Assembly: GCA_903855705.1 (NCBI GenBank)
Contig: CAINZT010000129.1
Coordinates: forward strand, 1 to 64,000
Reading direction: 5' to 3'
Source of the DNA: an uncultured Synechococcus sp.
Lineage (GTDB): Bacteria; Cyanobacteriota; Cyanobacteriia; PCC-6307; Cyanobiaceae
DNA length: 64,000 bases
The notes beneath the pieces are model-generated. The model had not been told where the DNA came from. It saw nothing but the letters and a program-made list of their open reading frames with translations, and did no database searches. A program made the position numbers and the translations under genes. Below, one piece after another: positions 28,559 through 38,252 of the stretch (the first letter of the stretch is position 1; each line of letters begins with the position of its first letter).

Positions 28559-30670
28559 TCAGCGCACCATCGCCGCCACGTTGCCGCCATCGACGGTGAG
28601 CACCACGCCGGTGCTGCGCTCCAGCAGGGCCAGCGACACGAAAGCAGCCGCCACATCGCTGGCGCGCACCTCCAGGGAGAGCAGGTTGCCGGCCATGTAG
28701 TCGGCTTCGCTCAGGCCCCGGGCGGCGGAACGGGACCGAATCATGGCGTCATCGAGCAGGCCGGAGCGGATGCGATCGGCATTGATGGCATTGGAGCGAA
28801 TCCCTTCCGGTCCGCCTTCGAGGGCGTATTGGCGCATCAGGGCCAAGAGCGCTGCCTTGGCGATGCCATAGGCGCCGAAGTTGGGGCCCGGGTTGAGGGC
28901 CTGCTTGCTGACGTTGAACAGCAACTGACCGCCCAGCACCGGCCGGCTGGCGGCTTGGGCGGCATCGCCCGAATCCTGGGCCCGGAACACCGCCATAGCG
29001 GCCTGGGCCACGGCCTGATGGGAAAAGAGATTGAGCTCGAAACTGGCGCGCAGGTCGGCCTCGCTCAGGCTGGCCATGGCGCCACTCCAGGCGGCCCCGG
29101 CGTTGCTCACCACCAGATCCAAGCCGCCAAAGCGGGCCACCACCTGGTCCATGGCCTGCCGCAGGGCCGCCGGATCGGTGAGGTCGCAGGCCAGGGCCAG
29201 GGCCTGGCGGCCACAGGCTTTGGCCGTAGCGGCAGCGCTGTCGCCATCGCGATCGAGCAGGGCCAACTCCGCCCCCTGGGCCGCGAAGGCCCGGGCCGTG
29301 GCCGCGCCGATGCCGCCGCCGGCGCCGGTCACGAGCACCACCTGGCGGGCCAGGGGCTTTTCGCTGCCCTTGCCGAGTTTGGCCTGCTCCAGGCTCCAGT
29401 ACTCCATCGCAAAGGTGTCGGCCTCATCCACGGGCTCGAAGCGGCCCACGGCTTCGGCCGCCAGCAGGGTGCGGGCCCAGGCCAGGCCGATGTCAGCCGC
29501 CACGGAAGCCTCCGCCGCGCTCTTGCCGATGCCGACCAGGCCCAGGCCCGGGATCGCCACCAGCCGCGGCAGGGGATCCAGGGGACTTTTGATGCCCCCG
29601 GCCCGGGCGTTCTGGCGCTCGAAGTAGGCCTGGTAATCGGCGATATAGGCGCCGAGGGCCTGCTCGATCTGGGCGGCGGTGGGCTCGGCGGGCAAGACCA
29701 GGGGCCGGGCCTTGGTGCGGATCACATGGTCGGGGGTGGCGACGCCGCGGCCGGCCCACTCGGCCAAGCGGGGATCGTTCACCAGCTCCAGGGCCTGGGG
29801 GGTGGCGCGCAGATCAAGCAGCCAGCGCAGCGGCGCCGCTTGGGCCTCGGCGGCCCGGCCCAGGGCCCCGCGCAGCACCGGCAGCACAGCCGCCGCAGCG
29901 CTTGGGGGCGCCGGCACGGGGGCTGGCTGGCTGGGAGCTTGGGCGCTCTGCGCCAGGGCAATGCGCTCTTCGGCTTGGCGCACTAGCGCAATCATCCGTT
30001 CGTAGCTCTGTTTGGCCGTGGCCCCAAAGGAAAACAGGCCATGCTTAAGCAGCACCATGCCCTCGAGTTCGATGCCCTGGGCGGCGGCGCGGGCGGCCGC
30101 CTGCTCGTAGGCGGCGGCGGCGGCCAGGGCCAGGTCAAAGCCGGGCATCACATAGGGCACCAGGGCAACCCGATCGCCATACACCTGCCGGCAAATCGCT
30201 TCGGCATCGGGCTGGTCGGCCAGGGCCAGCAGGGCGATCGAATGGGTGTGGTCGACGTAGGTGAGGGGCAGGAAGGCATGCAGCAGGGCCTCCACCGACG
30301 GGTTGGGGGCGGCCGGATCGATCAGGTTCTGGCGCTGGGCCGCCACCATCGCCTCATCGCTGAGGCTCTCCAGGGCCCGCAGGGCCTGCAGGGGCTCCAG
30401 GCGCACGGCCGGATGGCCGGGGGGCTCGATCGTGGCCAGGTCCCAACCGGATCCCTTCACGCACAGCACCGGGATCGTTTCGCCCAGCAGCCCCGTCACC
30501 GTGGTTTTGACCGAGGTGTTGCCGCCGCCATGGAGCACCAGGCCTGGATCGGCCCCCAGCAGCCGGGCCGAGTAGGTGCGCAGGGCCAGGGCTTCCGCCA
30601 CCCCCTGGGCCCCATAGGCAGCCACGGCCTCGGCGGCGGCAGCGTCCGACCAGCGGTTGAGCACGGGCAT
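28559..30670 (-). CDS. bifunctional aldolase / short-chain dehydrogenase (rhamnulose-1-P aldolase/lactaldehyde DH-like)
   Basis: N-terminal class II aldolase (HGGGNTSVK, KGSGWDLATIEP, YVDHTHS, LLKHGLFSFG) and C-terminal SDR (VTGAGGGIGAATARAFA, AYGIAKAALLALMRQYA). Confidence 0.92.
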   Translation of the reverse strand: MPVLNRWSDAAAAEAVAAYGAQGVAEALALRTYSARLLGADPGLVLHGGGNTSVKTTVTGLLGETIPVLCVKGSGWDLATIEPPGHPAVRLEPLQALRALESLSDEAMVAAQRQNLIDPAAPNPSVEALLHAFLPLTYVDHTHSIALLALADQPDAEAICRQVYGDRVALVPYVMPGFDLALAAAAAYEQAAARAAAQGIELEGMVLLKHGLFSFGATAKQSYERMIALVRQAEERIALAQSAQAPSQPAPVPAPPSAAAAVLPVLRGALGRAAEAQAAPLRWLLDLRATPQALELVNDPRLAEWAGRGVATPDHVIRTKARPLVLPAEPTAAQIEQALGAYIADYQAYFERQNARAGGIKSPLDPLPRLVAIPGLGLVGIGKSAAEASVAADIGLAWARTLLAAEAVGRFEPVDEADTFAMEYWSLEQAKLGKGSEKPLARQVVLVTGAGGGIGAATARAFAAQGAELALLDRDGDSAAATAKACGRQALALACDLTDPAALRQAMDQVVARFGGLDLVVSNAGAAWSGAMASLSEADLRASFELNLFSHQAVAQAAMAVFRAQDSGDAAQAASRPVLGGQLLFNVSKQALNPGPNFGAYGIAKAALLALMRQYALEGGPEGIRSNAINADRIRSGLLDDAMIRSRSAARGLSEADYMAGNLLSLEVRASDVAAAFVSLALLERSTGVVLTVDGGNVAAMVR

Positions 30671-30920
30671 GGGCGGGGGCTGGCGGCGCAGCCGGGAGGC
30701 TAGGGGGCGATGGGATTGGGGTCCAGGCAAAGGGCACCAACCCCAAACAGGGACCAACGCCGACGCGCAAGTCAATTGCAGCGATTACGAGTCTTGCCGC
30801 CACCAGAGCCCGACAAGATTGCAACCCCGATCCGGCCGTCGACGGGGGATGCCATCACCTGTGGAGGCGACATACCGACAGAGCAACACCTGACCAGTCG
30901 CGAATGGGACGCTGCTGCCA

Positions 30921-30998
30921 CAATCGATTGTCTAGGCAAAACGATTGTCTTGGCAAAACATTTGTCCTGGCAAAACGGTTGTCCTGGCAAAACGGTTG
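30921..30998. repeat. 17-bp tandem repeat (about 4.6 copies)
   Basis: caatcgattgtctaggc / aaaacgattgtcttggc / aaaacatttgtcctggc / aaaacggttgtcctggc / aaaacggttg. Confidence 0.9.
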
Positions 30999-31217
30999 AA
31001 GACGCCGTCAAAGTGACGATTGAAGTGAGCAGCATCGGGCAAAACAGCTGCAAGTAGAGCCGCCCAATCGAGATCCACAGACAACGGCATAAAGCTAAAA
31101 GCCGCCGAGAACCACCGCCCCACTTGCCAACTAAAAAAGCGGGTCTCTATCTGTATGGATTAACAGAAGTGATTAACAAAACTAGCAGCAGGCTTGATCA
31201 AGAAACCTTCCTTAGCG

Positions 31218-31550
31218 CTAGAACCTGGACATAGCCGTAATCTTGGCAAGCTTCTCGGCCTCGAGTCCTGCCAATTCATCGAGGTTGAGCAGATTGTCCT
31301 TCACTAAACTGGCAAACACAAATAGGATGCCATCGAGGCGGAAATCAAAATGGCCCTCGATCGAATGGCGCTGAATGCTTAAAAAATCGTGGAGCTGCCA
31401 AAGATCCTCCGGTCCCTCGAGGGTCCGCACCCGCTCCCGCAGGGTCTCGGTCAACTGGGCAATCGCGCGGCCGTAGGCCGTGTCAAAGGCCTGCTTGACG
31501 ATGACCTGCTCCTGATCTGTCCAGCCTGCCAATACGGCTTCCATGGTCAT
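31218..31550 (-). CDS. frp: fluorescence recovery protein
   Basis: about 110 aa; EDLWQLHDFLSIQRHSIEGHFDFRLDGILFVFASLVKDNLLNLDELAGLEAEKLAKITAMSRF matches the FRP pattern; adjacent to ocp. Confidence 0.92.
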   Translation of the reverse strand: MTMEAVLAGWTDQEQVIVKQAFDTAYGRAIAQLTETLRERVRTLEGPEDLWQLHDFLSIQRHSIEGHFDFRLDGILFVFASLVKDNLLNLDELAGLEAEKLAKITAMSRF

Positions 31551-31570
31551 TGATCTTGTTAGTAAGGACG

Positions 31571-32332
31571 TTATCGCGCTGGTCTGGCTGGCGCGAGGGA
31601 CAGGGGCCGCAGGCCAGCCGTTGGCACGGAACGGCGCTGGGAAGGCAAGGCAAACCAAGGCAAACTCGGCGTTTGATGGTGCTCGCGGTGGTAACCGAAG
31701 TGATAGCAGGCTAAGAACGATAACCACACCGGCAGATCAAGGCTGCGGGCCTGGTGGCCCGAACTCAAGGCCAGGCCTGCCCCCCGGTGGGGCAGATAGG
31801 TGCCAAAGGCAAACAATTGCAGCGAACTCAGGGCCAGGGGCAGAATGCACACGAGCACCACGGTCAACCCGGGAGTGGCTGAGTGATGGGAGGCCACCAG
31901 CAGACAAACCGCCCAGCTCATGAGCAGGGCGGCCATCTGGCCAACACTCAAATAGCCCGCCATGAAGCGGCCATACCAGGCAAGGGGCCCGGCCCCAGCT
32001 TGGACATCCGGATCGTGGCAACTACCTGGAGCCTGGTGGTGCTGGCGATGATTCCGCAGGCAACGCTGGTAGGGAAGGCAGGCATAGAGCGCCAAAGCGA
32101 GTTGGCCTAGGCGCTGATTGGAGCGAGCCTGCAAAGGGAGCAGAACGCCATGCATGGCGTCGTGACCAATGATGAACAGTCCCGTTTGCAGGAAAGTTCG
32201 CACTCCTACCGCCAGCGCCACCAAAGCCAGGGGCTGTCGGGCCAAATCCAGGCTCAACAACGCCAATAGAGACAGCAGCCAAGCCGCCGTGATGGCGGCA
32301 GAAAAGGCCAGGCCCTTGCCGGTTTGGCTCAA
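31571..32332 (-). CDS. crtW: beta-carotene ketolase, CrtW type
   Basis: membrane desaturase His boxes: HDAMHG, RNHRQHHQAPG, FGYHREHHQTPSLPW; TTG start overlapping the ocp stop. Confidence 0.9.
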   Translation of the reverse strand: MSQTGKGLAFSAAITAAWLLSLLALLSLDLARQPLALVALAVGVRTFLQTGLFIIGHDAMHGVLLPLQARSNQRLGQLALALYACLPYQRCLRNHRQHHQAPGSCHDPDVQAGAGPLAWYGRFMAGYLSVGQMAALLMSWAVCLLVASHHSATPGLTVVLVCILPLALSSLQLFAFGTYLPHRGAGLALSSGHQARSLDLPVWLSFLACYHFGYHREHHQTPSLPWFALPSQRRSVPTAGLRPLSLAPARPAR

Positions 32333-33282
32333 CGGGCGAACTTGAGCAACTCCGCAGGTGATGCCAACAGATCAATGGCTACAAAGTAAATCTGACCTTC
32401 CGGATTGAGCAGAAAACGCCAGGCAACATTCATGCCAATACCGGCGCCAAACCAGGGGGTCTGAACCTTGCCTGTGACCTTAATCTGGTTGAAATTCCCC
32501 TCAGCCGGCTCGGAGTAGCCACGCTCGGGCAGCAATTTCAGGTTTTGGCAATCCTCCCGGAAGAAGCGCAGGATTGCGTCCTTACCCACAATCGGCTTCT
32601 GGAAGGGGGCCTGCAGGGCGCCATCGGGCAAGAACAGTTCGATCAGGCTGTCAAAATCGTTGGCATTGAGCCGATCCATGTAGGCGTTGATGGTGGGATT
32701 AATCACCCCCTCGATGAACACCTTCTTGCGCAGTTCCTCAGGGGTGGGCGCCACCACGGGCTCCATCACCCGTTGGCCTTCCCCCTTGGCAGGATCAAAG
32801 CCCATGTCCACCACAAAGTTGCGCAGTAGGGTGATCTGCTGACCCTGCTCAACGCCCTTCAGTGAACTCAAAACAGCTGAAGCATTGGCCGATAGCTGAT
32901 AGCCCTCGGGGATTGGAGCCACCAAGCCGGCGGCCATCCATTCGCCCAGTTGATACCAGAAACCCAGCTTGATATTGACCGACCAGTTGGCGTAGGTGCG
33001 GCCAATGGGGGTATCGGAGCGATTAGCCAGATCACACATCACTTGGCTTTGTTCAGCAAAGCCGAGAGCCTTGATCTGGTTGAGAACGGGCTCGGCAAAC
33101 TGCATGCGGGCCGCGCCCGGAGCTGCCACCGTGATCGTGGATCCCATCTCTAGATAGGCATACCAAATCAGGGCCAACTGGTCTTCAGCGCTGAGCAGGC
33201 GAAACCTGGCTGTGATCGCCGGAACGACGTCCGCCGAAAGGGTGTCTGGGAAAATCTGGGTGGCCCTTTCAAGCGTAAACAT
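32329..33282 (-). CDS. ocp: orange carotenoid protein
   Basis: full N-terminal carotenoid-binding domain plus NTF2-like C-terminal domain; MFTLERATQIFPDTLSADVVPAITARFRLLSAEDQLALIWYAYLEMG... Confidence 0.97.
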   Translation of the reverse strand: MFTLERATQIFPDTLSADVVPAITARFRLLSAEDQLALIWYAYLEMGSTITVAAPGAARMQFAEPVLNQIKALGFAEQSQVMCDLANRSDTPIGRTYANWSVNIKLGFWYQLGEWMAAGLVAPIPEGYQLSANASAVLSSLKGVEQGQQITLLRNFVVDMGFDPAKGEGQRVMEPVVAPTPEELRKKVFIEGVINPTINAYMDRLNANDFDSLIELFLPDGALQAPFQKPIVGKDAILRFFREDCQNLKLLPERGYSEPAEGNFNQIKVTGKVQTPWFGAGIGMNVAWRFLLNPEGQIYFVAIDLLASPAELLKFAR

Positions 33283-33521
33283 CGGCAACCGATCCCAAAT
33301 GTAAAGTTGATTTACAAATCTTAGCACGAAACTCGGATCGGGTGTAACCGGCGATTGGGTCCGGTCGACCCGATGGCTGCCCATTGCCTGCGGCGGCTGG
33401 TCTTTAGCGCTTCAGCAAGCCCGCCGAGCCCAAGCATTTAGGTCGCTATCCACACCCCTCCAAGCCCCCTAGACCAGGAGCCTCGTGCCCAGCCCTGGGG
33501 GATAGGAGCAGGAGCCTGGGC

Positions 33522-34295
33522 TCAGGAGCTCAGGGGCTGACGCAGACGCAAGCGACGAGCCAGGGGCTCAAAGCGGGCGTCACCTCCGGGTTTGTTCGTC
33601 CCTAGATCCCCCTGGGCAGGAACCGAAGGAAGCTGCTGCAGCACTTCAACTAGGGCCAGGACGGCATCAAGGCCCACCAAGGCCAGCCACAGCAGGGTTC
33701 CCAGCCAGTCGGGATTAGGGAGCTCCTGGCTTGGCCCAGCCGGCAGACCTCCCAGGCAGGCAGCCTGAACGGCGGACGGCGGGTCACCGGCAGGGGAAGG
33801 CAGGCCCGGAGGCGCCAGGGGAACTAGGGGAGCTAACTCTGGAGCCGGCACCGCGGCGATGACCGGCCCTAGGAGAGGCGCCTCGCTTTCAGCGCTGAAC
33901 GCTGAAGGGCAGGGATCACCACTAACCCTGGCCTCGGGAGCCCCTGCCGTCCTGGGGCCAGGGGCGAGGCGCTGGATGGGCGCTTGGGGGATCCGAACCA
34001 GCGGCGGACCCGCCATGGCCGGCCCGTCCCAGGCCCGTGGCGGCGGGGCCGCCTCAATCGGTCCAGGCGAAAGGGGAACCCCAGTTCCGTTTAGTTCAGT
34101 CAGCTCCGCTGAGATGGGGGCCAGATCCAGAGCAGGGACGCCAGATGGGGCACTCCCCAAGTCCCCGTCCCCAGGACGCTGGACCGCCAGGGCCGTGGGG
34201 AGCGCCCCATCGACCACAAACGGGCCCGGCGGATGCATCCGCCAGTACACCTGATGCTGCCGCTGCTGGCAGCGGGTCGCCAGGGTTGGATTCAT
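33522..34295 (-). CDS. Pro/Ala-rich hypothetical protein
   Basis: MNPTLATRCQQRQHQVYWRMHPPGPFVVDGALPTALAVQRPGDGDLGS...; structured ends flank a proline-rich middle. Confidence 0.45.
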   Translation of the reverse strand: MNPTLATRCQQRQHQVYWRMHPPGPFVVDGALPTALAVQRPGDGDLGSAPSGVPALDLAPISAELTELNGTGVPLSPGPIEAAPPPRAWDGPAMAGPPLVRIPQAPIQRLAPGPRTAGAPEARVSGDPCPSAFSAESEAPLLGPVIAAVPAPELAPLVPLAPPGLPSPAGDPPSAVQAACLGGLPAGPSQELPNPDWLGTLLWLALVGLDAVLALVEVLQQLPSVPAQGDLGTNKPGGDARFEPLARRLRLRQPLSS

Positions 34296-34563
34296 GCCCC
34301 CATCCGTGGACAGACCTTCCCATCGTCGAAGTGGCCGTGGGATTTCGCTGCTGATTGCGATGAATCGTTGTCCTGCTGTCCCAGGCAGCGAGGAGCAGGC
34401 CCGGCCAAGGCGACAGGGCTTTGACCCGGCTCGACTGATCGGCAAGGGCAGGGCAAACTGTGCAGCACCAGGTCAGGCCAGCTGCGCCCAACCGATCAAG
34501 CGAACGCCCCACAAGGGCCCTTACACCCCACCCATTCGCTAGGACATTCGCTAGGAAATCCCG

Positions 34564-35157
34564 ATGAAAATACTGGTCAATCTCTTCCATCCCAATCTGG
34601 AAAAATCAATCGTTAATCGGCGCTGGTTGAGCGAGTTGGAGAGCCACCCAGAGATCACGATCAATCAAGCCTACAACCAGTATCCAGGCGGAATCATCAA
34701 CATCGCCAGGGAGCAGCAGCTCCTCACAGAGCACGACCGCATTGTGTTCCAACATCCCTTTCTCTGGTATTCCGTGCCGGCCCTGATGAAGCAATGGCTC
34801 GATGATGTCCTGACCTACGGCTGGGCCTATGGGCCTGGTGGCACCGCTCTACACGACAAGGACTGGGTCTCGGTGATCTCAACTGGCGGCCCCAAGGAGT
34901 CCTATCAGGCCGGAGGGTTCAACAACTTTTCGATGAGTGAACTGCTCAAACCCCTGCAGCAGACCGCCAACCTCACTGGCGCCAATTACCTCGCTCCTTT
35001 TCTCTTCCATGGCACGGTGCAGGCCAGCCCGGAAGCGATTGACGCCTCTGCCGCTGAACTGATCAGCCACATCACCAACCCGGAACTGGATCCCAAAGTT
35101 CGGCTCAAACGCCTACTCGGTGAGCTAAAAGAAGCCGGCACCACCATGGATCATTAA
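34564..35157 (+). CDS. NAD(P)H oxidoreductase, KefF/MdaB-like flavodoxin fold
   Basis: MKILVNLFHPNLEKS, VFQHPFLWYSVPALMKQWLDDVLTYGWAYG. Confidence 0.92.
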   Translation: MKILVNLFHPNLEKSIVNRRWLSELESHPEITINQAYNQYPGGIINIAREQQLLTEHDRIVFQHPFLWYSVPALMKQWLDDVLTYGWAYGPGGTALHDKDWVSVISTGGPKESYQAGGFNNFSMSELLKPLQQTANLTGANYLAPFLFHGTVQASPEAIDASAAELISHITNPELDPKVRLKRLLGELKEAGTTMDH

Positions 35158-35256
35158 GCGCTTTCATGGCGAGATTCGGATCCAGGGACTGGGGCCCGAG
35201 GTTCTGGCGAATCAGGGACAGCGCAGCCAGCTAAGTCCCACCTTCAGCAGCCCCCG

Positions 35257-36405
35257 TCAGCCCACTCCGTAAAGCTGCTTCAAGCCCTCTTCACTGGCAG
35301 CCACCACCCCCCGTTCCGTAATCAGGGCCGTCACCAGGCGGGCCGGAGTGACATCAAAGGCAGGGTTGAAGCCTGGGCTGCCCGTGGGCGTTAGCTGCAC
35401 CTGGGTGAGGGCGGCGGGGCTGGACTCACCCCTGGAGCCGTACCCCTGGGGGATGCCATCGACGGTGCTCACCAGGCCCTGGATATGGGTCACTTCCCGA
35501 TCCGAGCGCGCCTCGATCGGGATCTCGGCCACCCCATCGGAAATCGACCAATCAATCGTGGAAGCCGGCAGGGCCACATAGAAGGGCACGCCGTTGTCGT
35601 GGGCGGCAAGGGCCTTGAGGTAGGTGCCGATCTTGTTGCAAACATCACCGCTGCGGGTGGTGCGATCGGTGCCGACGATCACCGCATCAACCTGGCCGTG
35701 CTGCATCAGGTGGCCGCCGGCGTTATCGACAATCACGGTGTGGGGCACGCCCTCACGGCCCAACTCAAAGGCGGTGAGACTGGCGCCCTGGTTGCGGGGC
35801 CGGGTTTCATCCACCCACACATGCACGTTCATGCCGGCCCGGTGGGCCTTGTAGATCGGCGCCAGGGCCGTGCCCCAGTCCACCGTGGCCAGCCAGCCGG
35901 CATTGCAGTGGGTCAGCACGTTGAAGGGCTCGTTCTGGCGGTTGGCCGGGCGGCGGGCCGCCAGCTCCTGGAACAGGGCCAGGCCGTGGTCGCCGATGGC
36001 TTCGCCCATCAGCACGTCCTCCTCGGCGATGGCGCCCGCTTCCTGCTGGGCGGCCAGGGCCCGCTCCGCCGGCGCCATCGGCAGCACCCGGTTCCGCACC
36101 CGTTCCAGGGCCCATTGCAGATTCACGGCCGTGGGCCGGGTGGCGAGCAGCTGGGTAAAGGCCGCCGCCAGGGATCCATCGCTGGGATCGGCCTGCAGGG
36201 CCAACATCAGGCCGTAGGCGCCGGTGACACCAATGAGCGGAGCCCCGCGCACCACCATGGTGGAGATCGCGTCAGCCGCCTGGTCCAGGCTGGCGAGCGA
36301 GCGGGTGGTGAAGGTGTGGGGCAGCTGGGTCTGGTCGATTACACCGATCGAGCGGCCACCGGCTTCGAGCCAGATGGTGCGCCAGGCCTTGCCGTCGATG
36401 TTCAT
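35257..36405 (-). CDS. mtnA: S-methyl-5-thioribose-1-phosphate isomerase
   Basis: MVVRGAPLIGVTGAYG, LTHCNAGWLATVDWGTALAPIY, VDAVIVGTDRTTRSGDVCNKIGTY. Confidence 0.96.
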   Translation of the reverse strand: MNIDGKAWRTIWLEAGGRSIGVIDQTQLPHTFTTRSLASLDQAADAISTMVVRGAPLIGVTGAYGLMLALQADPSDGSLAAAFTQLLATRPTAVNLQWALERVRNRVLPMAPAERALAAQQEAGAIAEEDVLMGEAIGDHGLALFQELAARRPANRQNEPFNVLTHCNAGWLATVDWGTALAPIYKAHRAGMNVHVWVDETRPRNQGASLTAFELGREGVPHTVIVDNAGGHLMQHGQVDAVIVGTDRTTRSGDVCNKIGTYLKALAAHDNGVPFYVALPASTIDWSISDGVAEIPIEARSDREVTHIQGLVSTVDGIPQGYGSRGESSPAALTQVQLTPTGSPGFNPAFDVTPARLVTALITERGVVAASEEGLKQLYGVG

Positions 36406-36428
36406 GGGGTTCGGGGCTCCGCCCTAGA

Positions 36429-37073
36429 TCATCCCCTGTCGATCCGGCGATAGCCAAACCAATCGGGCACCTGAGCCTGGCTCAGCCCTTCGGGATGGGG
36501 CTCCAGCTGCACGTGCCAGCGCTCACCGCCCAACAGCTGCAACTGCTCAATGGCCAGGCAGTCGTCAACGGATGCCAGGTCATCCTTGTGCTGCTGCCGC
36601 GCCCCTACCAGCCACTGGCGCTTGGCGGCGGCCTGGGCGGCCTGGGCTGAACGGGCCACCACCAGGCCGAAGTGGTGCAGCTCGGCGAGGCAATCGGGGC
36701 GGTAGGCGCCCAAGTTGACAAACCAGAGGCGCTCGGGCCGGGGCGCCGGCGGCTCGAGCCCCAGGCCCACGGCGAAGCCATCAATCGCCCGCACCGCCAT
36801 GGTGCTATCGAGATGCAAACCCTCCCGCCTCCCGAACCACTGGCGGCGGAGCTCGGGGAGGGTGTCATCGATGCTGCGCCCGGCGACAAAGCGCACATCG
36901 TGCTGCTCGATCTGGCAGCCGGCCGTGCGGCCGCCCAACACCGCCAGAAACAACTGGGGAGCGGGCTCCTGCCCAGCTGGGCGCGGAGCGACTTCGGCCT
37001 GCTGATCTGCTGATGGATCGGCCAACTGAGCTGCCATCGGATCTACTGACGGGTCTGCCGTTTGATCTGTCAT
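36429..37073 (-). CDS. DUF1543-like protein
   Basis: LFLAVLGGRTAGCQIEQHDVRFVAGRSIDDTLPELRRQWFG...HVDSTMAV-type region, duplicated DUF1543-like fold; low-complexity N-terminus. Confidence 0.65.
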   Translation of the reverse strand: MTDQTADPSVDPMAAQLADPSADQQAEVAPRPAGQEPAPQLFLAVLGGRTAGCQIEQHDVRFVAGRSIDDTLPELRRQWFGRREGLHLDSTMAVRAIDGFAVGLGLEPPAPRPERLWFVNLGAYRPDCLAELHHFGLVVARSAQAAQAAAKRQWLVGARQQHKDDLASVDDCLAIEQLQLLGGERWHVQLEPHPEGLSQAQVPDWFGYRRIDRG

Positions 37074-37212
37074 CCGTATCTGCCGGTGGATCGGCCAGAG
37101 GCACCGGTCGTGCCTCCCCCTAGCACCACCCTGGGAAGTGACGCCGGGAATCGGCAGCAAGCCGGCCAGGCGCGAACAACTCGCCCATAGTGAAGCCAGT
37201 GATCGCATCGGC

Positions 37213-38166
37213 ATGTCCAGCCTGGTTTTTGCCAATGGCGACCGCATGGCCAGCCTGGGGCTTGGCACCTGGAAAGCAGGCGCCGGCGAAGTCGGGGGCG
37301 CCGTCACGGCGGCCCTGGAGCTGGGCTACCGCCACCTGGACTGCGCCTCGATCTACGGCAATGAGGCCGAAATCGGCGCCAGCCTGGAGCAGGCCTGCGC
37401 CACTGGAGCGCTCCAGCGCGACCAGATCTGGATCACCTCCAAGCTCTGGAACGACTGCCACGCCCCTGAAGACGTGCGCCCTGCCCTGGAACGCAGCCTG
37501 GCGGATCTGGGCCTGGCCCACCTGGACCTCTACCTGATCCACTGGCCCGTGGCCCATCGCCATGGCGTGATGATGCCCAAGCAGGCCCCAGACCAGCTCA
37601 GCCTGGAGCAGCGGCCGATCGCCGCCACCTGGAGCGCGATGGAGGAGCTGGTGCGGGCCGGTTTGGTGCGCCACATCGGCGTCTCCAACTTCAGCCAGGC
37701 CAAGCTGGCCACCCTGCTGGCGGGGGCCGATCTGGCGCCCGAGGTGAACCAGGTGGAACGCCATCCCTACCTGCAGCAACCAGAACTGCTGGCCTTCTGC
37801 CAGGCCCACGCCATCCAGCTCACCGCCTACGCGCCCCTGGGCTCGCCGCCAGCCGGCACCATCTCACCCCTACTGGGCGATCCGGTGATCACGGCGATTG
37901 CGGCGGCCCATGGTGCCAGCGCGGCCCAGGTGCTGCTGGCCTGGGGGATCGCCTGTGGCACGGCGGTGATTCCCAAATCCGTCCAACCCCAACGCCTCGC
38001 CGCCAACATGGCGGCGGCAGAACTGGTCTTAAGCGCCACCGAGCTGGCCCAGATTGCCGCCCTGGATCGGGGCGAGCGCTTCATCGGCGGTGGTTTCTGG
38101 GAGCTGCCAGGCGGCCCCTACAGCGTCGCCAACCTCTGGGATGAACCCAGCAGCAAGCCCAGCTGA
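37213..38166 (+). CDS. aldo/keto reductase
   Basis: LGLGTWKAG, GYRHLDCASIYGNEAEIG, LDLYLIHWPVAH, IGVSNFSQAKL, GTAVIPKSVQPQRL. Confidence 0.95.
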   Translation: MSSLVFANGDRMASLGLGTWKAGAGEVGGAVTAALELGYRHLDCASIYGNEAEIGASLEQACATGALQRDQIWITSKLWNDCHAPEDVRPALERSLADLGLAHLDLYLIHWPVAHRHGVMMPKQAPDQLSLEQRPIAATWSAMEELVRAGLVRHIGVSNFSQAKLATLLAGADLAPEVNQVERHPYLQQPELLAFCQAHAIQLTAYAPLGSPPAGTISPLLGDPVITAIAAAHGASAAQVLLAWGIACGTAVIPKSVQPQRLAANMAAAELVLSATELAQIAALDRGERFIGGGFWELPGGPYSVANLWDEPSSKPS

Positions 38167-38252
38167 CAGTCCGGCAGCCCACTCTCCCTACCGAATTCCG
38201 CGTCCCGGCACCACGCTCGAGCCAGCCGGCTCTAGGTCCCTTAACCAGCCCC

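Noticed and set aside
26978-29986. 1002-aa + strand ORF spanning the GltS-like gene and antisense to the aldolase/SDR gene
   Set aside because: Extreme Gly/Ala/Pro/Arg composition and shadowing of two well-supported genes; a GC-driven open frame
30921-30998. 17-bp repeats as a CRISPR array
   Set aside because: Contiguous tandem units without spacers and no cas genes in the window
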